A stretch of 64,000 nt of DNA from Antricoccus suffuscus (GTDB taxonomy: Bacteria; Actinomycetota; Actinomycetes; Mycobacteriales; Antricoccaceae): contig NZ_PVUE01000002.1 of the NCBI RefSeq assembly GCF_003003235.1, positions 124,001 through 188,000 of the forward strand, read 5' to 3'. Both the position numbers and the translations under genes were made by a program. The notes beneath the pieces are model-generated. The model was not told the DNA's origin and searched no databases. It was given only the letters and a program-made list of their open reading frames with translations. This document shows, one piece after another, positions 42,252 to 54,487 of the stretch. How positions within the stretch are numbered: position 1 is the stretch's first letter; each line of letters begins with the position of its first letter.

Positions 42252-42857
42252 CTACTTCGCCTTATTGCTTTTCGCGAGTCCGGCCAGGATCGGGGCGAAG
42301 GAATCGAGTACTGCGCGAGCGGCCTTACGATCACGGTCGACAATGTAGTTGAGTGTCATGCCATCGAGCACATTGACGAGCATCCGAGCGAGAACTGGCA
42401 GCGGCAGTGTCCAGCTCACATTGCGTATCTCGGCGACGGCTTTGAGCACCTCACTGGCTGTCTCTTGAAACCGGGCGTATTGCATGTGCGCCAGGTCCAC
42501 GAGGTCCGGGTCGCGCAAAGCCGTGGTCGTGATGTCGTACAAGACGTTGTGCAGCAGCGGTTCTGACTCGACGTGGTCCCAGTAGGACACTAGGGCCTTG
42601 CGCAGCACGGTCTGTAGCGACCCGCGGCGATCAACGACCGACAGTGATGCCTCCATCTGCTGGGGCAGCAGCCCGACTACGACCTCGCGCAAGAGCTCCT
42701 GTCGGCTGCGGAAGCAGTAGTGAAATGCGCTTTGCGGCATCTGCGCCTCCGCGCAGATCGCGCGGGTAGTCGCGGCATGCACGCCCTGCGTGGATAGCAC
42801 TCTCCACGCTGCCTCGAGAAGCAGGGTTCGCCGTTCTTCGAGAGGCATGCGCGCCAC
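42252..42857 (-). CDS. TetR-family transcriptional regulator
   Basis: About 201 residues. N-terminal TetR helix-turn-helix (LLLEAAWRVLSTQGVHAATT, AICAEAQMPQSAFHYCFRSR) and an all-helical ligand domain. Start is uncertain: GTG 42857 (purine-rich GAAAGAAGA upstream), ATG 42848 or TTG 42890. Located upstream of the lactone oxidase on the same strand; likely target is its own transcript. Confidence 0.85.
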   Translation of the reverse strand: MARMPLEERRTLLLEAAWRVLSTQGVHAATTRAICAEAQMPQSAFHYCFRSRQELLREVVVGLLPQQMEASLSVVDRRGSLQTVLRKALVSYWDHVESEPLLHNVLYDITTTALRDPDLVDLAHMQYARFQETASEVLKAVAEIRNVSWTLPLPVLARMLVNVLDGMTLNYIVDRDRKAARAVLDSFAPILAGLAKSNKAK

Positions 42858-42950
42858 GGCTGGTCTTCTTTCACTCAGGTGCAAGGTCAACCTGGTCAGT
42901 TGACTTGGTCGGCCCGAAGACCTAGGCCGAGTATGTCAAAGTCGGCGCCG

Positions 42951-43385
42951 CTATGGAAGGTCGGGACTGGGCTCAGCTTTCGCCGATTCATTGAACAGGA
43001 AAGCCCGTAGCCGAGGCAGGTCGCGAGGTCGGGCGGTTGGTATGAGGATCCGTGATCCATTGGTGCGCAACAGAAATACGCCGCCACCTTTGGATACGGA
43101 CAACCCAGCGACCTGCCGTCGGGCAATTCGTCGCGAATAGAACGGTCCGCGAATCGAGACAACATCGGCGGTGATGTTGGCGCCGACTCGGAGGACGCAG
43201 TAGGTGAAGACCGCGAGTATCAGATAGACCACCATGCTCCACGGCCAGAACGTGCCGACAGCCGGCAACGCGCAAATGGCGGCGACACCGAGGGCCAGCA
43301 GACTGGTTCGTGTGTAACGCACGCGGATCGTCTGTCCGGCCGGTAGCGGTGGGGGCGTCGGGCGTGGATTGTCGGGGGCGGTCAC
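42951..43385 (-). CDS. PH-domain membrane protein (Cfp6-like)
   Basis: 144 residues: Pro-rich start, two hydrophobic helices (~28-66), then a bacterial PH-like domain (DVVSIRGPFYSRRIARRQVA, VFLLRTNGSRILIPTARPRD). Matches the Rv3004 (Cfp6) position and layout upstream of ilvB in M. tuberculosis. Function unknown. GTG start at 43385; divergent from ilvD. Confidence 0.8.
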   Translation of the reverse strand: MTAPDNPRPTPPPLPAGQTIRVRYTRTSLLALGVAAICALPAVGTFWPWSMVVYLILAVFTYCVLRVGANITADVVSIRGPFYSRRIARRQVAGLSVSKGGGVFLLRTNGSRILIPTARPRDLPRLRAFLFNESAKAEPSPDLP

Positions 43386-43544
43386 GCGTCCAATGGTCCC
43401 AAACGGTTACCGCCTGCCTTCGGCCACCCGGCGACCAGTGCCGTCCGAGTACAAGCATCGTTGCCACCGTCCACCGGATGACCGTTGCTGCCCAGGCGGA
43501 ATCACCCTGGTTAGCCCTGGGTCTCTTTGAGGAATAGGCTCACG

Positions 43545-43554
43545 AACAATTGTT
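43545..43554. promoter_or_regulatory. AT-rich palindrome upstream of ilvD
   Basis: AACAATTGTT, a perfect 10-bp palindrome about 40 bases before the ilvD start in otherwise GC-rich DNA. TGAGAC occurs twice just downstream (43556 and 43573). Candidate promoter or operator region; the binding protein is unknown. Confidence 0.35.
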
Positions 43555-43595
43555 ATGAGACCGCCTTGTTGTGAGACTGACAGAGGAGATTCATC

Positions 43596-45335
43596 GTGAC
43601 CAGCACCGTTAACCCTGAAGCTGCGGCGACTTCTGCACACGAGGACGGTCCCGACATCAAGCCGCGCAGCCGCGACGTCACCGACGGCCTGGAAAAGGCC
43701 GCTGCCAGGGGAATGCTTCGTGCAGTCGGCATGGGCGACGAGGACTTCCTGAAGCCACAGATCGGCGTGGCGAGCTCATGGAACGAGATCACGCCCTGCA
43801 ACCTTTCCCTCGACCGGCTGGCCAAGGCCGTCAAAGAAGGGGTTCATGGCGCCGGCGGCTATCCGCTGGAGTTCGGCACGATCTCGGTGTCGGACGGTAT
43901 CTCGATGGGCCACGAAGGCATGCACTATTCGTTGGTATCCCGCGAGGTAATCGCGGACAGCGTCGAGACCGTTATGCAGGCTGAGCGACTGGACGGCTCA
44001 GTCCTGCTTGCCGGATGCGACAAATCCTTGCCGGGCATGCTCATGGCCGCCGCACGGCTCGACCTGTCGTCGGTCTTCCTTTACGCCGGCTCAATCCTGC
44101 CGGGTATCGCAAAGCTGCACGACGGTACCGAGAAACAGGTGACGATCATCGACGCGTTCGAGGCTGTCGGTGCCTGCGCCCGGGGTCTGATCCCGCGTTC
44201 GGATGTTGACGCGATCGAGCGTGCTATCTGTCCCGGCGAGGGTGCCTGCGGCGGCATGTACACCGCCAACACGATGGCAAGTGCCGCGGAAGCGCTCGGG
44301 ATGAGCCTTCCGGGATCGGCCGCGCCGCCGGCCACCGACCGGCGTCGAGATGGGTTCGCACACAAATCGGGCGCCGCCGTAGTCGAGCTGCTCCGACGCG
44401 GGATCACTGCGCGCGACATCATGACGAAAGAGGCGTTTGAGAACGCGATCGCCGTCACCATGGCGTTCGGTGGCTCGACCAACGCCGTACTCCACCTGCT
44501 CGCCATCGCGTATGAAGCCGATGTCGACCTGACAATCGATGACTTTGTCCGGGTCGGCGCGAAGGTGCCACACCTCGCCGACGTAAAGCCCTTCGGGCAG
44601 TACGTCATGACCGACATCGACCATGTGGGTGGAATCCCGGTCGTGATGCGGCTGCTGTTGGACGCCGGGCTACTGCACGGCGACTGCCTGACGGTTACCG
44701 GCAAAACGATGGCCGAGAACCTTGCTGATATCGCGCCGCCCGACCCGGATGGGAAGGTCCTGCGCGCCATTAGTGAGCCGATCCACAAGACGGGCGGGCT
44801 CACCATCTTGCGCGGCACACTGTCGCCGGGCGGCGCCGTCGCCAAGACCGCCGGGTTCGATACCGACATTTTCGAGGGCCCGGCGCGGGTCTTCGACGGC
44901 GAGCGTGCGGCGATGGACGCAGTGGAGAACGACACTCTTGCCAAAGGCGACGTCATCGTGATTCGTAACGAAGGTCCGAAGGGCGGCCCCGGAATGCGTG
45001 AGATGCTTGCGGTCACCGGCGCGATCAAGGGCGCCGGCATCGGCCGGGACGTGCTCCTGCTCACGGATGGCCGGTTTTCTGGCGGTACGACGGGGCTGTG
45101 CATCGGTCATGTCGCTCCCGAAGCGCTCGACTGTGGTCCGATCGCGCTCGTTGAAGAGGGCGACACGATCCGGCTGGACATTGCGGCGGGCACGCTGGAT
45201 CTGGTGGTTGACGAGGCTGAACTGGCCAGGCGTAAGGCCAATTGGACTCCGCCGGCGCCGAAATACACCCGCGGAGTGCTCGCGAAATACGCGAAACTGG
45301 TCGGGAGCGCGACCGAAGGCGCCGTCTGCGGCTAG
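43596..45335 (+). CDS. ilvD: Dihydroxy-acid dehydratase
   Basis: 579 residues. Dehydrates 2,3-dihydroxy acids to the keto acids of valine and isoleucine. Fe-S and active-site motifs: CN in [39 protein letters not shown] and late [18 protein letters not shown] start after AGAGGAGA. In M. tuberculosis ilvD is elsewhere; here it sits with ilvBNC. No terminator is visible right after it, but the ilvB leader and terminator follow. Confidence 0.96.
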   Translation: MTSTVNPEAAATSAHEDGPDIKPRSRDVTDGLEKAAARGMLRAVGMGDEDFLKPQIGVASSWNEITPCNLSLDRLAKAVKEGVHGAGGYPLEFGTISVSDGISMGHEGMHYSLVSREVIADSVETVMQAERLDGSVLLAGCDKSLPGMLMAAARLDLSSVFLYAGSILPGIAKLHDGTEKQVTIIDAFEAVGACARGLIPRSDVDAIERAICPGEGACGGMYTANTMASAAEALGMSLPGSAAPPATDRRRDGFAHKSGAAVVELLRRGITARDIMTKEAFENAIAVTMAFGGSTNAVLHLLAIAYEADVDLTIDDFVRVGAKVPHLADVKPFGQYVMTDIDHVGGIPVVMRLLLDAGLLHGDCLTVTGKTMAENLADIAPPDPDGKVLRAISEPIHKTGGLTILRGTLSPGGAVAKTAGFDTDIFEGPARVFDGERAAMDAVENDTLAKGDVIVIRNEGPKGGPGMREMLAVTGAIKGAGIGRDVLLLTDGRFSGGTTGLCIGHVAPEALDCGPIALVEEGDTIRLDIAAGTLDLVVDEAELARRKANWTPPAPKYTRGVLAKYAKLVGSATEGAVCG

Positions 45336-45437
45336 CTGGCATCTGTTCCTACCCGAAGTCCGGCACTTGGCAACTTCCAGCTTCCCATTTTTCGGATTGT
45401 TCGTCCCAGAATGTGGACAGCATTTGACCATCGGCGC

Positions 45438-45494
45438 GTGAGGGTGCAATCTGCTCTTGTGACACCTCGTCAGAATCTCGTAGTAATTCACTAG
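45438..45494 (+). CDS. ilvB leader peptide
   Basis: 18-codon open frame GTG...TAG encoding MRVQSALVTPRQNLVVIH. The codons just before the end are Leu-Val-Val-Ile, the products of the operon. It is followed at once by a stem that begins at its stop codon and then by an intrinsic terminator. This is the layout of translational attenuation known for actinobacterial ilvBNC. No Shine-Dalgarno is seen, so it may be read from a leaderless or near-leaderless transcript. Confidence 0.82.
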   Translation: MRVQSALVTPRQNLVVIH

Positions 45495-45519
45495 CGCGTC
45501 GGCTCTTGCTGACGCGCTA
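45492..45519 (+). promoter_or_regulatory. Attenuator stem overlapping the leader stop codon
   Basis: TAGCGCGTC (45492-45500) pairs perfectly with GACGCGCTA (45511-45519); the inner bases GGC/GCT extend it around a TCTT loop. Its left arm includes the leader-peptide stop codon, so a ribosome stalled on the Leu-Val-Val-Ile codons would mask it. The alternative antiterminator pairing could not be resolved by eye. Confidence 0.65.
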
Positions 45520-45553
45520 ACCCCCGATGTGCCCACGGCACAGGGGGTTTTTT
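45520..45553 (+). terminator. Intrinsic terminator of the ilvB attenuator
   Basis: ACCCCC / GGGGGT outer stem and TGTGCC / GGCACA inner stem around CAC, with a two-base GA bulge, followed by six T residues (45548-45553). Lies about 100 bases before ilvB, so read-through is required for expression. Confidence 0.85.
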
Positions 45554-45654
45554 AATGCCCTGACTGGTCGACGACTACAAATTCATCCGCAAAACCGCGA
45601 AAGCCCAAGAGGACGACGCGTCAACCAACTTCGTGATCCGAGGAAGGAATTTTC

Positions 45655-47493
45655 ATGGCTAGCCCATCCACAGCCACGCCAAAGGCGCCAAACGGTGCCG
45701 ATCCATTGCTCAGTGCCGTCAACTCGAACACGACTAACGGCGCGATCAGCGAGCCATCTACCGGCGCGAAGGCGCTCGTGCGGTCGCTTGAATGCATCGG
45801 CGCGGACGTACTGTTCGGACTCCCCGGCGGGGCGGTCCTTCCGGTCTATGACCCGTTGTACGACTCGAGTCTGCGCCACATCTTGGTGCGCCATGAGCAG
45901 GGCGCCGGTCACGCCGCAGAGGGATACGCGCAGGCCACCGGGCGTGTGGGCGTGTGTATCGCGACCTCCGGGCCGGGGGCGACCAACCTGGTCACTGCTA
46001 TTGCCGATGCGCATATGGACTCGGTGCCGATCGTCGCGATCACCGGCCAGGTCTCTCAAGCTCTGCTGGGTACGGACGGGTTTCAGGAAGCTGATATCTG
46101 CGGCATCACGATCCCGATCACTAAGCACAACGTGCTTGTCACTAAGCCGGAGGACATCCCGCGCGCGGTGGCCGAGGCGTTCTACATCGCCAGCACCGGC
46201 CGTCCCGGACCCGTGCTGATCGACATTCCCAAAGACGTCCTCGTTGCCGAGACGACATTCAACTGGCCACCGCAACTGGCGCTGCCCGGCTACCGGCCGG
46301 TCACTCGACCGCATCTCAAGCAGATCCGCGAGGCAGCCAAGCTGATCAACGCAGCGTCCCGGCCGGTCTTCTACATCGGTGGCGGCGTCATCAAGGCCGA
46401 GGCATCGGCCGAACTGCTCGAGCTGGCCGAACTCACGGGAATTCCGGTCGTGACCACGTTGATGGCCCGCGGTGCCTTCCCGGACAGTCACAAACAGCAC
46501 TTGGGCATGCCCGGCATGCACGGTTCGGTGCCTGCGGTGACGGCATTGCAGAAGGCCGACCTACTCATCGCGCTGGGCACGAGGTTCGACGACCGGGTGA
46601 CCGGAAACCTCGACTCGTTCGCGCCCAACGCGAAGGTCGTGCACGCGGATATCGATCCGGCAGAAATCTCGAAGAACCGAATCGCCGACGTACCGATCGT
46701 GGGGGACTGCAAGGAGACGATCACCGAGCTGATCCCGACGCTCAAAGCGCTCCGCGAGGAGTCTGCGCCGGCCGACATGACCGCTTGGTGGGTTCAGCTC
46801 GATCGCTGGCGCAAGAACTACCCACTCGGTTACGACTGGCCCTCTGATGGCACCCTGTCGCCGCAGTACGTGATCGAGCGCCTTAACGCAATCTCCGACG
46901 ACGACACGATCTGGGTATCAGGGGTCGGACAGCATCAAATGTGGGCGGCGCAGTTCGTCACCTACGACAAGCCACGCACCTGGCTTAACTCCGGCGGCGC
47001 CGGAACGATGGGATACGCCGTACCTGCTGCGATGGGCGCGAAGGTCGGCCAGCCGGACCGCACAGTCTGGGCGATCGACGGCGACGGCTGCTTCCAGATG
47101 ACGAACCAGGAGCTCGCGACCTGCGCAATTGAAGGCATCCCGATCAAGGTCGCCGTCATCAACAACGGCAATCTCGGCATGGTCCGTCAGTGGCAGACTC
47201 TCTTCTACGACGGCCGTTACTCGCAGACCGACCTCGGCACGCACAAGCACCGCATCCCCGATTTCGTCGGACTTGCCGAGGCGCTCGGCTGTGTGGGGTT
47301 GCGTTGTGAGTCCAAGGACGATGTCGATGGCATCATCAAGCAGGCCATGGAGATCAAAGACCGGCCAGTGGTAGTCGACTTCACCGTCGGCGCGGACGCA
47401 CAGGTGTGGCCAATGGTTGCAGCTGGCATGAGCAACGACGAAATCCTTGCCGCGCAGGACCTCCGACCCAAGTTTGACGAAGACGATGTCTGA
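45655..47493 (+). CDS. ilvB: Acetolactate synthase, large subunit
   Basis: 612 residues. TPP enzyme making acetolactate or acetohydroxybutyrate. Catalytic Glu region [22 protein letters not shown] motif [15 protein letters not shown] with NN, and a 40-residue variable N-terminal tail. AGGAAGG precedes the ATG. Expression is probably controlled by the attenuator at 45438-45553. The regulatory subunit follows after 22 bp. Confidence 0.97.
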   Translation: MASPSTATPKAPNGADPLLSAVNSNTTNGAISEPSTGAKALVRSLECIGADVLFGLPGGAVLPVYDPLYDSSLRHILVRHEQGAGHAAEGYAQATGRVGVCIATSGPGATNLVTAIADAHMDSVPIVAITGQVSQALLGTDGFQEADICGITIPITKHNVLVTKPEDIPRAVAEAFYIASTGRPGPVLIDIPKDVLVAETTFNWPPQLALPGYRPVTRPHLKQIREAAKLINAASRPVFYIGGGVIKAEASAELLELAELTGIPVVTTLMARGAFPDSHKQHLGMPGMHGSVPAVTALQKADLLIALGTRFDDRVTGNLDSFAPNAKVVHADIDPAEISKNRIADVPIVGDCKETITELIPTLKALREESAPADMTAWWVQLDRWRKNYPLGYDWPSDGTLSPQYVIERLNAISDDDTIWVSGVGQHQMWAAQFVTYDKPRTWLNSGGAGTMGYAVPAAMGAKVGQPDRTVWAIDGDGCFQMTNQELATCAIEGIPIKVAVINNGNLGMVRQWQTLFYDGRYSQTDLGTHKHRIPDFVGLAEALGCVGLRCESKDDVDGIIKQAMEIKDRPVVVDFTVGADAQVWPMVAAGMSNDEILAAQDLRPKFDEDDV

Positions 47494-47515
47494 GACAGGA
47501 GCAAGGAACAGCGAG

Positions 47516-48040
47516 ATGAGTGGACACACACTTTCCGTCTTGGTCGAAAACAAGCCAGGCGTCCTCGCGCGAGTCGCCGGGTTGTTCAGTCGCCGCGGAT
47601 TCAATATCAAGTCCCTCGCGGTCGGGGAGACCGAGCAGCCGACGATCTCGCGCATCACGATCGTGGTCGAGGTTGCCGACTCACTGCTCGAGCAGGTCAC
47701 CAAGCAGCTCAACAAGCTGATCCACGTGCTCAAGATTGTCGAGCTCGGCCCCGAGACGTCGGTCCAGCGTGAATTGATTTTGGTCAAGGTCCGCGTCGAC
47801 GCGCATCATCGCGGGCCGGTGCTCGAGACCGCACAGCTGTTCCGCGCGAAGGTAGTCGACGTCAACACCGACTCGGTGACAATCGAGGCAACCGGTACGC
47901 AGCCGAAGTTGCAAGCCCTGATCGCTGCCCTCGAGCCATTCGGGGTCAAAGAGCTGGTGCAATCCGGCGTCGTGGCGATCGGGCGCGGGCCCCGGTCGAT
48001 CACCACCTCGTCGCAGCGCAACGCCGAGCGCACTGCGTAG
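47516..48040 (+). CDS. ilvN: Acetolactate synthase, small regulatory subunit
   Basis: 174 residues. Start ATG 47516, with GCAAGGA upstream; a longer frame back into ilvB is rejected. N-terminal ACT domain (LSVLVENKPGVLARVAGLFS) senses valine; the C-terminal domain includes LVKVRVD and the ALIAALEPFGVKELVQSG region. Binds and feedback-regulates IlvB. Confidence 0.96.
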   Translation: MSGHTLSVLVENKPGVLARVAGLFSRRGFNIKSLAVGETEQPTISRITIVVEVADSLLEQVTKQLNKLIHVLKIVELGPETSVQRELILVKVRVDAHHRGPVLETAQLFRAKVVDVNTDSVTIEATGTQPKLQALIAALEPFGVKELVQSGVVAIGRGPRSITTSSQRNAERTA

Positions 48041-48099
48041 CGCAACCACAGAAGTCCATCCGACGTACAAAGAGAAATCTGGCCGGCCAGACCGTGTGA

Positions 48100-49170
<1,071 letters not shown>

Positions 49171-49230
49171 GTCCGCCGTACAAGTCCCGCCATTTAAGTT
49201 CACAGTAAGCACAGCGAAGGAACACGAAAG

Positions 49231-50256
<1,026 letters not shown>

Positions 50257-50281
50257 ACCTACCCAACTGGAGCACAACAAT

Positions 50282-51898
50282 ATGAGCCAGAGCGCCGTAG
50301 CCGGTCAACGCGTCGAGTCGCCCTTGGGAGATTCCTTCCACATTTACGACACGACGCTTCGTGACGGGGCGCAGCGTGAGGGCATTACGTATTCCGTCGC
50401 GGACAAGCTCGCCGTGGCGCGGCTTCTGGACGAGCTGGGCGTCGGCTTCATCGAGGGCGGTTGGCCCGGTGCGCTACCGAAGGACACGGAGTTCTTCGAG
50501 CGTGCCGCGGCCGAGCTTGACCTCGTGAGTGCGCAACTCGTGGCGTTCGGATCCACTCGCAAGGCCGGGGCCGTGGCCGCAGAGGATCCGCAGGTCAGGG
50601 CACTCGTTGACTCGCGAGCGCCGGTCATCTGTCTGGTCGCCAAATCTGACGTGCGGCACGTCGAGCGGGCTTTGCGAACGACCCGCGAAGAAAACCTCGA
50701 GATGGTCCGTGACACGGTGTCCTACCTGGTGTCCCTGGGACGCAGGGTGTTTGTCGACTGCGAGCACTTCTTCGACGGCTACAAGTACGACGCGGACTAC
50801 GCCGTCGCGGTGCTACAGACGGCATTCACGGCCGGTGCGGACGTCGTCGTCATGTGCGACACCAACGGCGGGATGTTGCCACTCGGCATTCACGAGGTCG
50901 TTTCTGCGGTGAAGGCCAAGGTGCCCGGACGCCTGGGGATCCACTGCCAAGACGACACCGGCTGCGCGGTCGCCAACTCGATCACCGCCGTCGCGGCCGG
51001 CGTCACGCACGTGCAGATGACAGCGAACGGGTACGGCGAACGGACCGGCAACGCCGATCTGTTCGCAGTGATCGGCGGGCTCGCCGCCAAGCTCGACATG
51101 GCGGTGCTGCCCGATGGCAAACTCGCCGACATGCAGCGGATATCGCATGCGCTTGCCGACATCGCCAACCTCTCGCCCGATACCCACCAGCCGTACGTGG
51201 GAGCGAGTTCGTTTGCCCACAAGGCCGGTCTACATGCCAGCGCGATCAAGGTCGCCCCCGAGTTGTACAACCACATGGACCCCGCCGAGGTCGGCAACGA
51301 TATGCGCATCCTCGTTACCGAGATGGCCGGCCGGGCCAGTGTCGAGCTGAAGGGCAAAGAGCTCGGCGTCGACCTTACCGGCAATCCGGACGCGATCGGT
51401 CGGATCGTCGCGACGGTCAAGGAGCGCGAAGCGCAGGGGTGGTCCTATGAGGCCGCCGACGCGTCGTTCGAGCTGTTGATGCGTGCCGAACTCGAGCCGG
51501 ACCGGCCGACTGTCTTCGACCTCGAGTCGTATCGGGTCATTGTCGAGCACCGAGGTGACGGTGAAGTAGTCAGTGAGGCGACGGTCAAGATACGTCTTGG
51601 TGACCGACGAGTTATCGCTACGGCAGAAGGCAACGGTCCGGTCAACGCGCTGGACCAGGCGCTCCGGGACGCGGTCATCGGGCAGTACCCGCAGCTGGCG
51701 TCGGTCGAGCTGTCGGACTACAAGGTGCGCATACTCGAAGGTCGGCACGGCACCGATGCCACGACGAGAGTCCTGATCGGAACGACCAACGGTGAGCGCG
51801 ACTGGACGACCGTCGGCGTACACCCCAACGTTGTCGAAGCATCCTGGAAGGCGCTAGTGGACGCACTGGTCTATGCGCTTCAAGGTGCAACCGGCTAG
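50282..51898 (+). CDS. cimA: Citramalate synthase
   Basis: 538 residues. HMGL-like barrel (DTTLRDGAQREGITYSVADK), then a linker and a C-terminal regulatory LeuA-dimer-type domain (~400-538). Makes citramalate from pyruvate and acetyl-CoA, the first step of the threonine-independent isoleucine route, which continues through LeuCD and LeuB. The usual metal motif HxHND reads HCQDD at residues 221-225; the later GYGERTGNADL is kept. An alternative 2-isopropylmalate synthase role is less likely given overall resemblance to the CimA type. Confidence 0.87.
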   Translation: MSQSAVAGQRVESPLGDSFHIYDTTLRDGAQREGITYSVADKLAVARLLDELGVGFIEGGWPGALPKDTEFFERAAAELDLVSAQLVAFGSTRKAGAVAAEDPQVRALVDSRAPVICLVAKSDVRHVERALRTTREENLEMVRDTVSYLVSLGRRVFVDCEHFFDGYKYDADYAVAVLQTAFTAGADVVVMCDTNGGMLPLGIHEVVSAVKAKVPGRLGIHCQDDTGCAVANSITAVAAGVTHVQMTANGYGERTGNADLFAVIGGLAAKLDMAVLPDGKLADMQRISHALADIANLSPDTHQPYVGASSFAHKAGLHASAIKVAPELYNHMDPAEVGNDMRILVTEMAGRASVELKGKELGVDLTGNPDAIGRIVATVKEREAQGWSYEAADASFELLMRAELEPDRPTVFDLESYRVIVEHRGDGEVVSEATVKIRLGDRRVIATAEGNGPVNALDQALRDAVIGQYPQLASVELSDYKVRILEGRHGTDATTRVLIGTTNGERDWTTVGVHPNVVEASWKALVDALVYALQGATG

Positions 51899-51918
51899 CG
51901 AGGGTGCGCGCTAACTTT
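51896..51918. terminator. Weak hairpin between convergent cimA and membrane-protein gene
   Basis: TAGCG ... CGCTA with an 8-base loop, followed on the plus strand by ACTTTT. The stem is short. It spans the cimA stop and the 12-bp gap; low support. Confidence 0.35.
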
Positions 51919-52771
51919 TCGGAGTCCGCTTGGCGCGGATTGCGCGCCATCTTTTGGTCAGTACGCCGTCGCTGACCTCCGGGATACTGACCCGTCCGCG
52001 GCTCAGGTTGTGCACGATCGGCCGGATCTCCGACAGCGGAGGCTTGCACCCACGCATCTGCACGACGTACGGCGTGCCATAGAGCGCTTGGCGCCATCGA
52101 TCGGCTCGAGGCTCCCGTTTTGTCGGCGCATCGTCAGTTTCCTGCCCCGAGACTTCGATGTCGCCACCCGCGTCCGAGTCGGAGCCTATCGCGTCGAAAT
52201 CCGCTCGACTTGGTTGCCAGTCGACGTCGGGTGGCGTGTAGTCGGAGTAGTCCTCGACGGGCGTCGCGGGCGGTTCCGGGTCGGCGTCGGTCACGGAGTC
52301 GTCGCTGGTTGCAGCCGTAGCCGGCGCGTCCGCCGTGATGGCGAGTGACCGGTCGTCTGCGCCGACAAGGCGCATCGCGATGACCCGGTTCCACGGCACC
52401 GTCTGCTCGGACTCGTCGACCCGCACGGTCAGGCCCTCGGCGTTGAGGTGCAGGAACGGTACGTCGAAGCGCTGCCGACCGGCCTTCGACTTGCTCCAGA
52501 GATATGCGCCGAGCACGCCGAGGACAAGTATGGCGACGGCCAGAATGAGCATGGTGATCACGACGCCGTTGGTGAAGTACGCCGGTTCGCGGCGCCAGAT
52601 CACCACAAACATTGGCAAGATCGCTACCAGCAGCGCGATGCAGACTAAATTGAATGCCCACCGTCTGAGGAACTCACCTCGATCCCGACGTACGACGATG
52701 TCCGCATCGGCCCCTTCATCGATACTGACGAAGGTGGTCGCGATCGTCGACGGGCTAAGCACTGCAGGCAT
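51911..52771 (-). CDS. Membrane protein with two helices and acidic linker
   Basis: 286 residues. Two helices at ~36-57 and ~68-90, then a PH-like or strand-rich block (VPFLHLNAEGLTVRVDESEQTVPW, VIAMRLVGADDRS), an Asp/Glu/Pro-rich low-complexity stretch (~150-215) and a basic C-terminus. No family named. Convergent with cimA. Confidence 0.65.
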   Translation of the reverse strand: MPAVLSPSTIATTFVSIDEGADADIVVRRDRGEFLRRWAFNLVCIALLVAILPMFVVIWRREPAYFTNGVVITMLILAVAILVLGVLGAYLWSKSKAGRQRFDVPFLHLNAEGLTVRVDESEQTVPWNRVIAMRLVGADDRSLAITADAPATAATSDDSVTDADPEPPATPVEDYSDYTPPDVDWQPSRADFDAIGSDSDAGGDIEVSGQETDDAPTKREPRADRWRQALYGTPYVVQMRGCKPPLSEIRPIVHNLSRGRVSIPEVSDGVLTKRWRAIRAKRTPKS

Positions 52772-52870
52772 GAGATCCTCTGCGACTGGACAGGGTAGGG
52801 CAAGTCTTCATGCTATATCGATGCACGCAGAGTGTTTTCGGTTCACATTTACCGGGTTCGGGTTTACGCG

Positions 52871-54394
52871 CTACGCGGCGATGAGGACTTCGATGAGTTG
52901 GTTTTCGACGTAGGAGTAATCAGCGAGCGCCGGTTCGGGTGGTGCACCGGGCAGTCGTGGCGCGCGGGAGGTGTATCGGTGCCCGGTGGGTGTGGTGGTG
53001 GTGACGGTGTGCCGCGGACCGGGGACGCGTCTGGCGTTCCAGCCGTAGGTTTCTTTGGTGTAGTTGCAGGCTTCGCAGAGGCCTTGCATCTGCTCGCCGT
53101 GGGTGGGTCCGCCGGCCGCTGCCGGGGTGATGTGGTCATGGTGGCGGATGGGTGCGTCGCACCAGGGGGTGCGGCAGGTCTGATCCCGCGTGTCGATAAG
53201 GTCCGCGAGCCCGGCCGGTGCGGTACGCCGCTTTGAGCTCATCGCGATCAGCGCGCCGGTCGAGGGGTGGGTGTAAACCGCGCGCAGCCACGCATAGGCC
53301 TTCTTCTGCTCGCGTTGGTTTTGCTCGTCCGGCGATCGGCTGCCGCGTGCGGCGGGAGGCCCCGCTCGTTGGCTGGCCCCGGCGGCGGTACCGGTGTGCG
53401 TCTGGTAGCGGATCGCGTCGCGGACCATGTCCCGCGCAGCTTCGGCGGGAATTGATCCGTAGCCGGGCAGGTATGCCGGCTCGTTCCCGCCCGCGAGGAG
53501 GGTTCGGTCGGTGACCACCAGCCGTATCTCGACCGGCACGGGTGCCGCGGCCGGTGCGCCTGTGACGCGTTCGATGAGAGTGTCGGCCATGATCTGACCT
53601 GGGGTCCGTTCATCACCAGTGGCGATGAGACTGGTCGCGTGCTTAAACAGGGTCGCGTAGACCGCGACACCCTGGGCGAGGGGTAGCAGCCCGGTCAGGT
53701 AACCCATGCCATCGGGTGCGGGACGGACGGTGACTCGCCGCCCACCGACGGCACGGCGGCGCCTCTCGGCCAGAGCCGCGTTATCTAGCTCGAGGGCGTG
53801 TTTGTGTGCCTCACCGCTGAACCGCCGGTCACCCCAGCCCTCGACGGCATCGGTGTCGGCGGCGAGCCGCCGGTCGATCTCCCGCTGGTCCTGTTCGGAT
53901 AGGCAGGCGATCTCGCGCAGGATCAGACTGGCGCGGCGTTCGGTGATCCGCCCAAGTTCCAGTCCGCGCATCGTGTGCGGCAGCACGCGAATCAACGCGT
54001 GCGCGAGGCCGAGGTGTTGTCCGCCTTTACGAGGCGCGTCCCGCCGGGCGGCGGAGATTTGTTCCCCGACCCCGCGCCCGAGGCGTTTACGGGGGACACC
54101 GGCGGTGGCCTGCTCCTCACGTTGCGACGCATCGAACTCGACAGACAATCGTGCTTGGCGCGCCGCGGCCGCGGCTTTGAGTTCCTCGAGAGCCCGGATC
54201 TGGTCGATCCGGGCTGCGTCATCGAGCCCGTCGACGGATGCCGCCAGGGACTCGCGGAACGTCTGTAACGCGGTCAGGTCGGGTGCGGGGCCTGACGAGG
54301 CGGGACCGAGTGGGGTGAGCACGTCCTCATCCTCGCCGAGGCACGCACCGTCCTCGCCGGTGCCTGCCTGCGCCGTACTCCCGTGTTCGAACAT
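52871..54394 (-). CDS. DUF222/HNH endonuclease-like protein (13E12-type)
   Basis: 507 residues. N-terminal DUF222 helical region (~30-330, with AARQARLSVEFDASQREEQA and LGLAHALIRVLPHTM), then an HNH domain near 415-470: CRTPWCDAPIRHHDHITPAA followed by GGPTHGEQMQGLCEACNYTK. The HNH residues and four zinc-type cysteines are present, so nuclease activity is possible. These genes are multi-copy, mobile-looking families in actinobacteria. Surroundings are a patch of remnants (54.4-55.6 kb), in line with turnover. Confidence 0.88.
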   Translation of the reverse strand: MFEHGSTAQAGTGEDGACLGEDEDVLTPLGPASSGPAPDLTALQTFRESLAASVDGLDDAARIDQIRALEELKAAAAARQARLSVEFDASQREEQATAGVPRKRLGRGVGEQISAARRDAPRKGGQHLGLAHALIRVLPHTMRGLELGRITERRASLILREIACLSEQDQREIDRRLAADTDAVEGWGDRRFSGEAHKHALELDNAALAERRRRAVGGRRVTVRPAPDGMGYLTGLLPLAQGVAVYATLFKHATSLIATGDERTPGQIMADTLIERVTGAPAAAPVPVEIRLVVTDRTLLAGGNEPAYLPGYGSIPAEAARDMVRDAIRYQTHTGTAAGASQRAGPPAARGSRSPDEQNQREQKKAYAWLRAVYTHPSTGALIAMSSKRRTAPAGLADLIDTRDQTCRTPWCDAPIRHHDHITPAAAGGPTHGEQMQGLCEACNYTKETYGWNARRVPGPRHTVTTTTPTGHRYTSRAPRLPGAPPEPALADYSYVENQLIEVLIAA

Positions 54395-54400
54395 GTGTCT

Positions 54401-54406
54401 AGTCTA
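54401..54406 (-). promoter_or_regulatory. Candidate -10 element, leaderless DUF222 transcript
   Basis: TAGACT on the minus strand ends six bases before the ATG at 54394, and no Shine-Dalgarno is present. This fits a leaderless mRNA. Confidence 0.4.
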
Positions 54407-54487
54407 GCACTGGTGTACGACACGATCAATTTGCGCAAACGTCCTGTGGACAGGGACCTAGGCCAAGGACATCCGGCTCGCCGCCCG

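Noticed and set aside
54384-54393. TGTTCGAACA palindrome at the DUF222 start, possible LexA/SOS box
   Set aside because: Lacks the spaced CGAAC-N4-GTTCG arrangement of actinobacterial SOS boxes, and it consists largely of the first codons of the gene.
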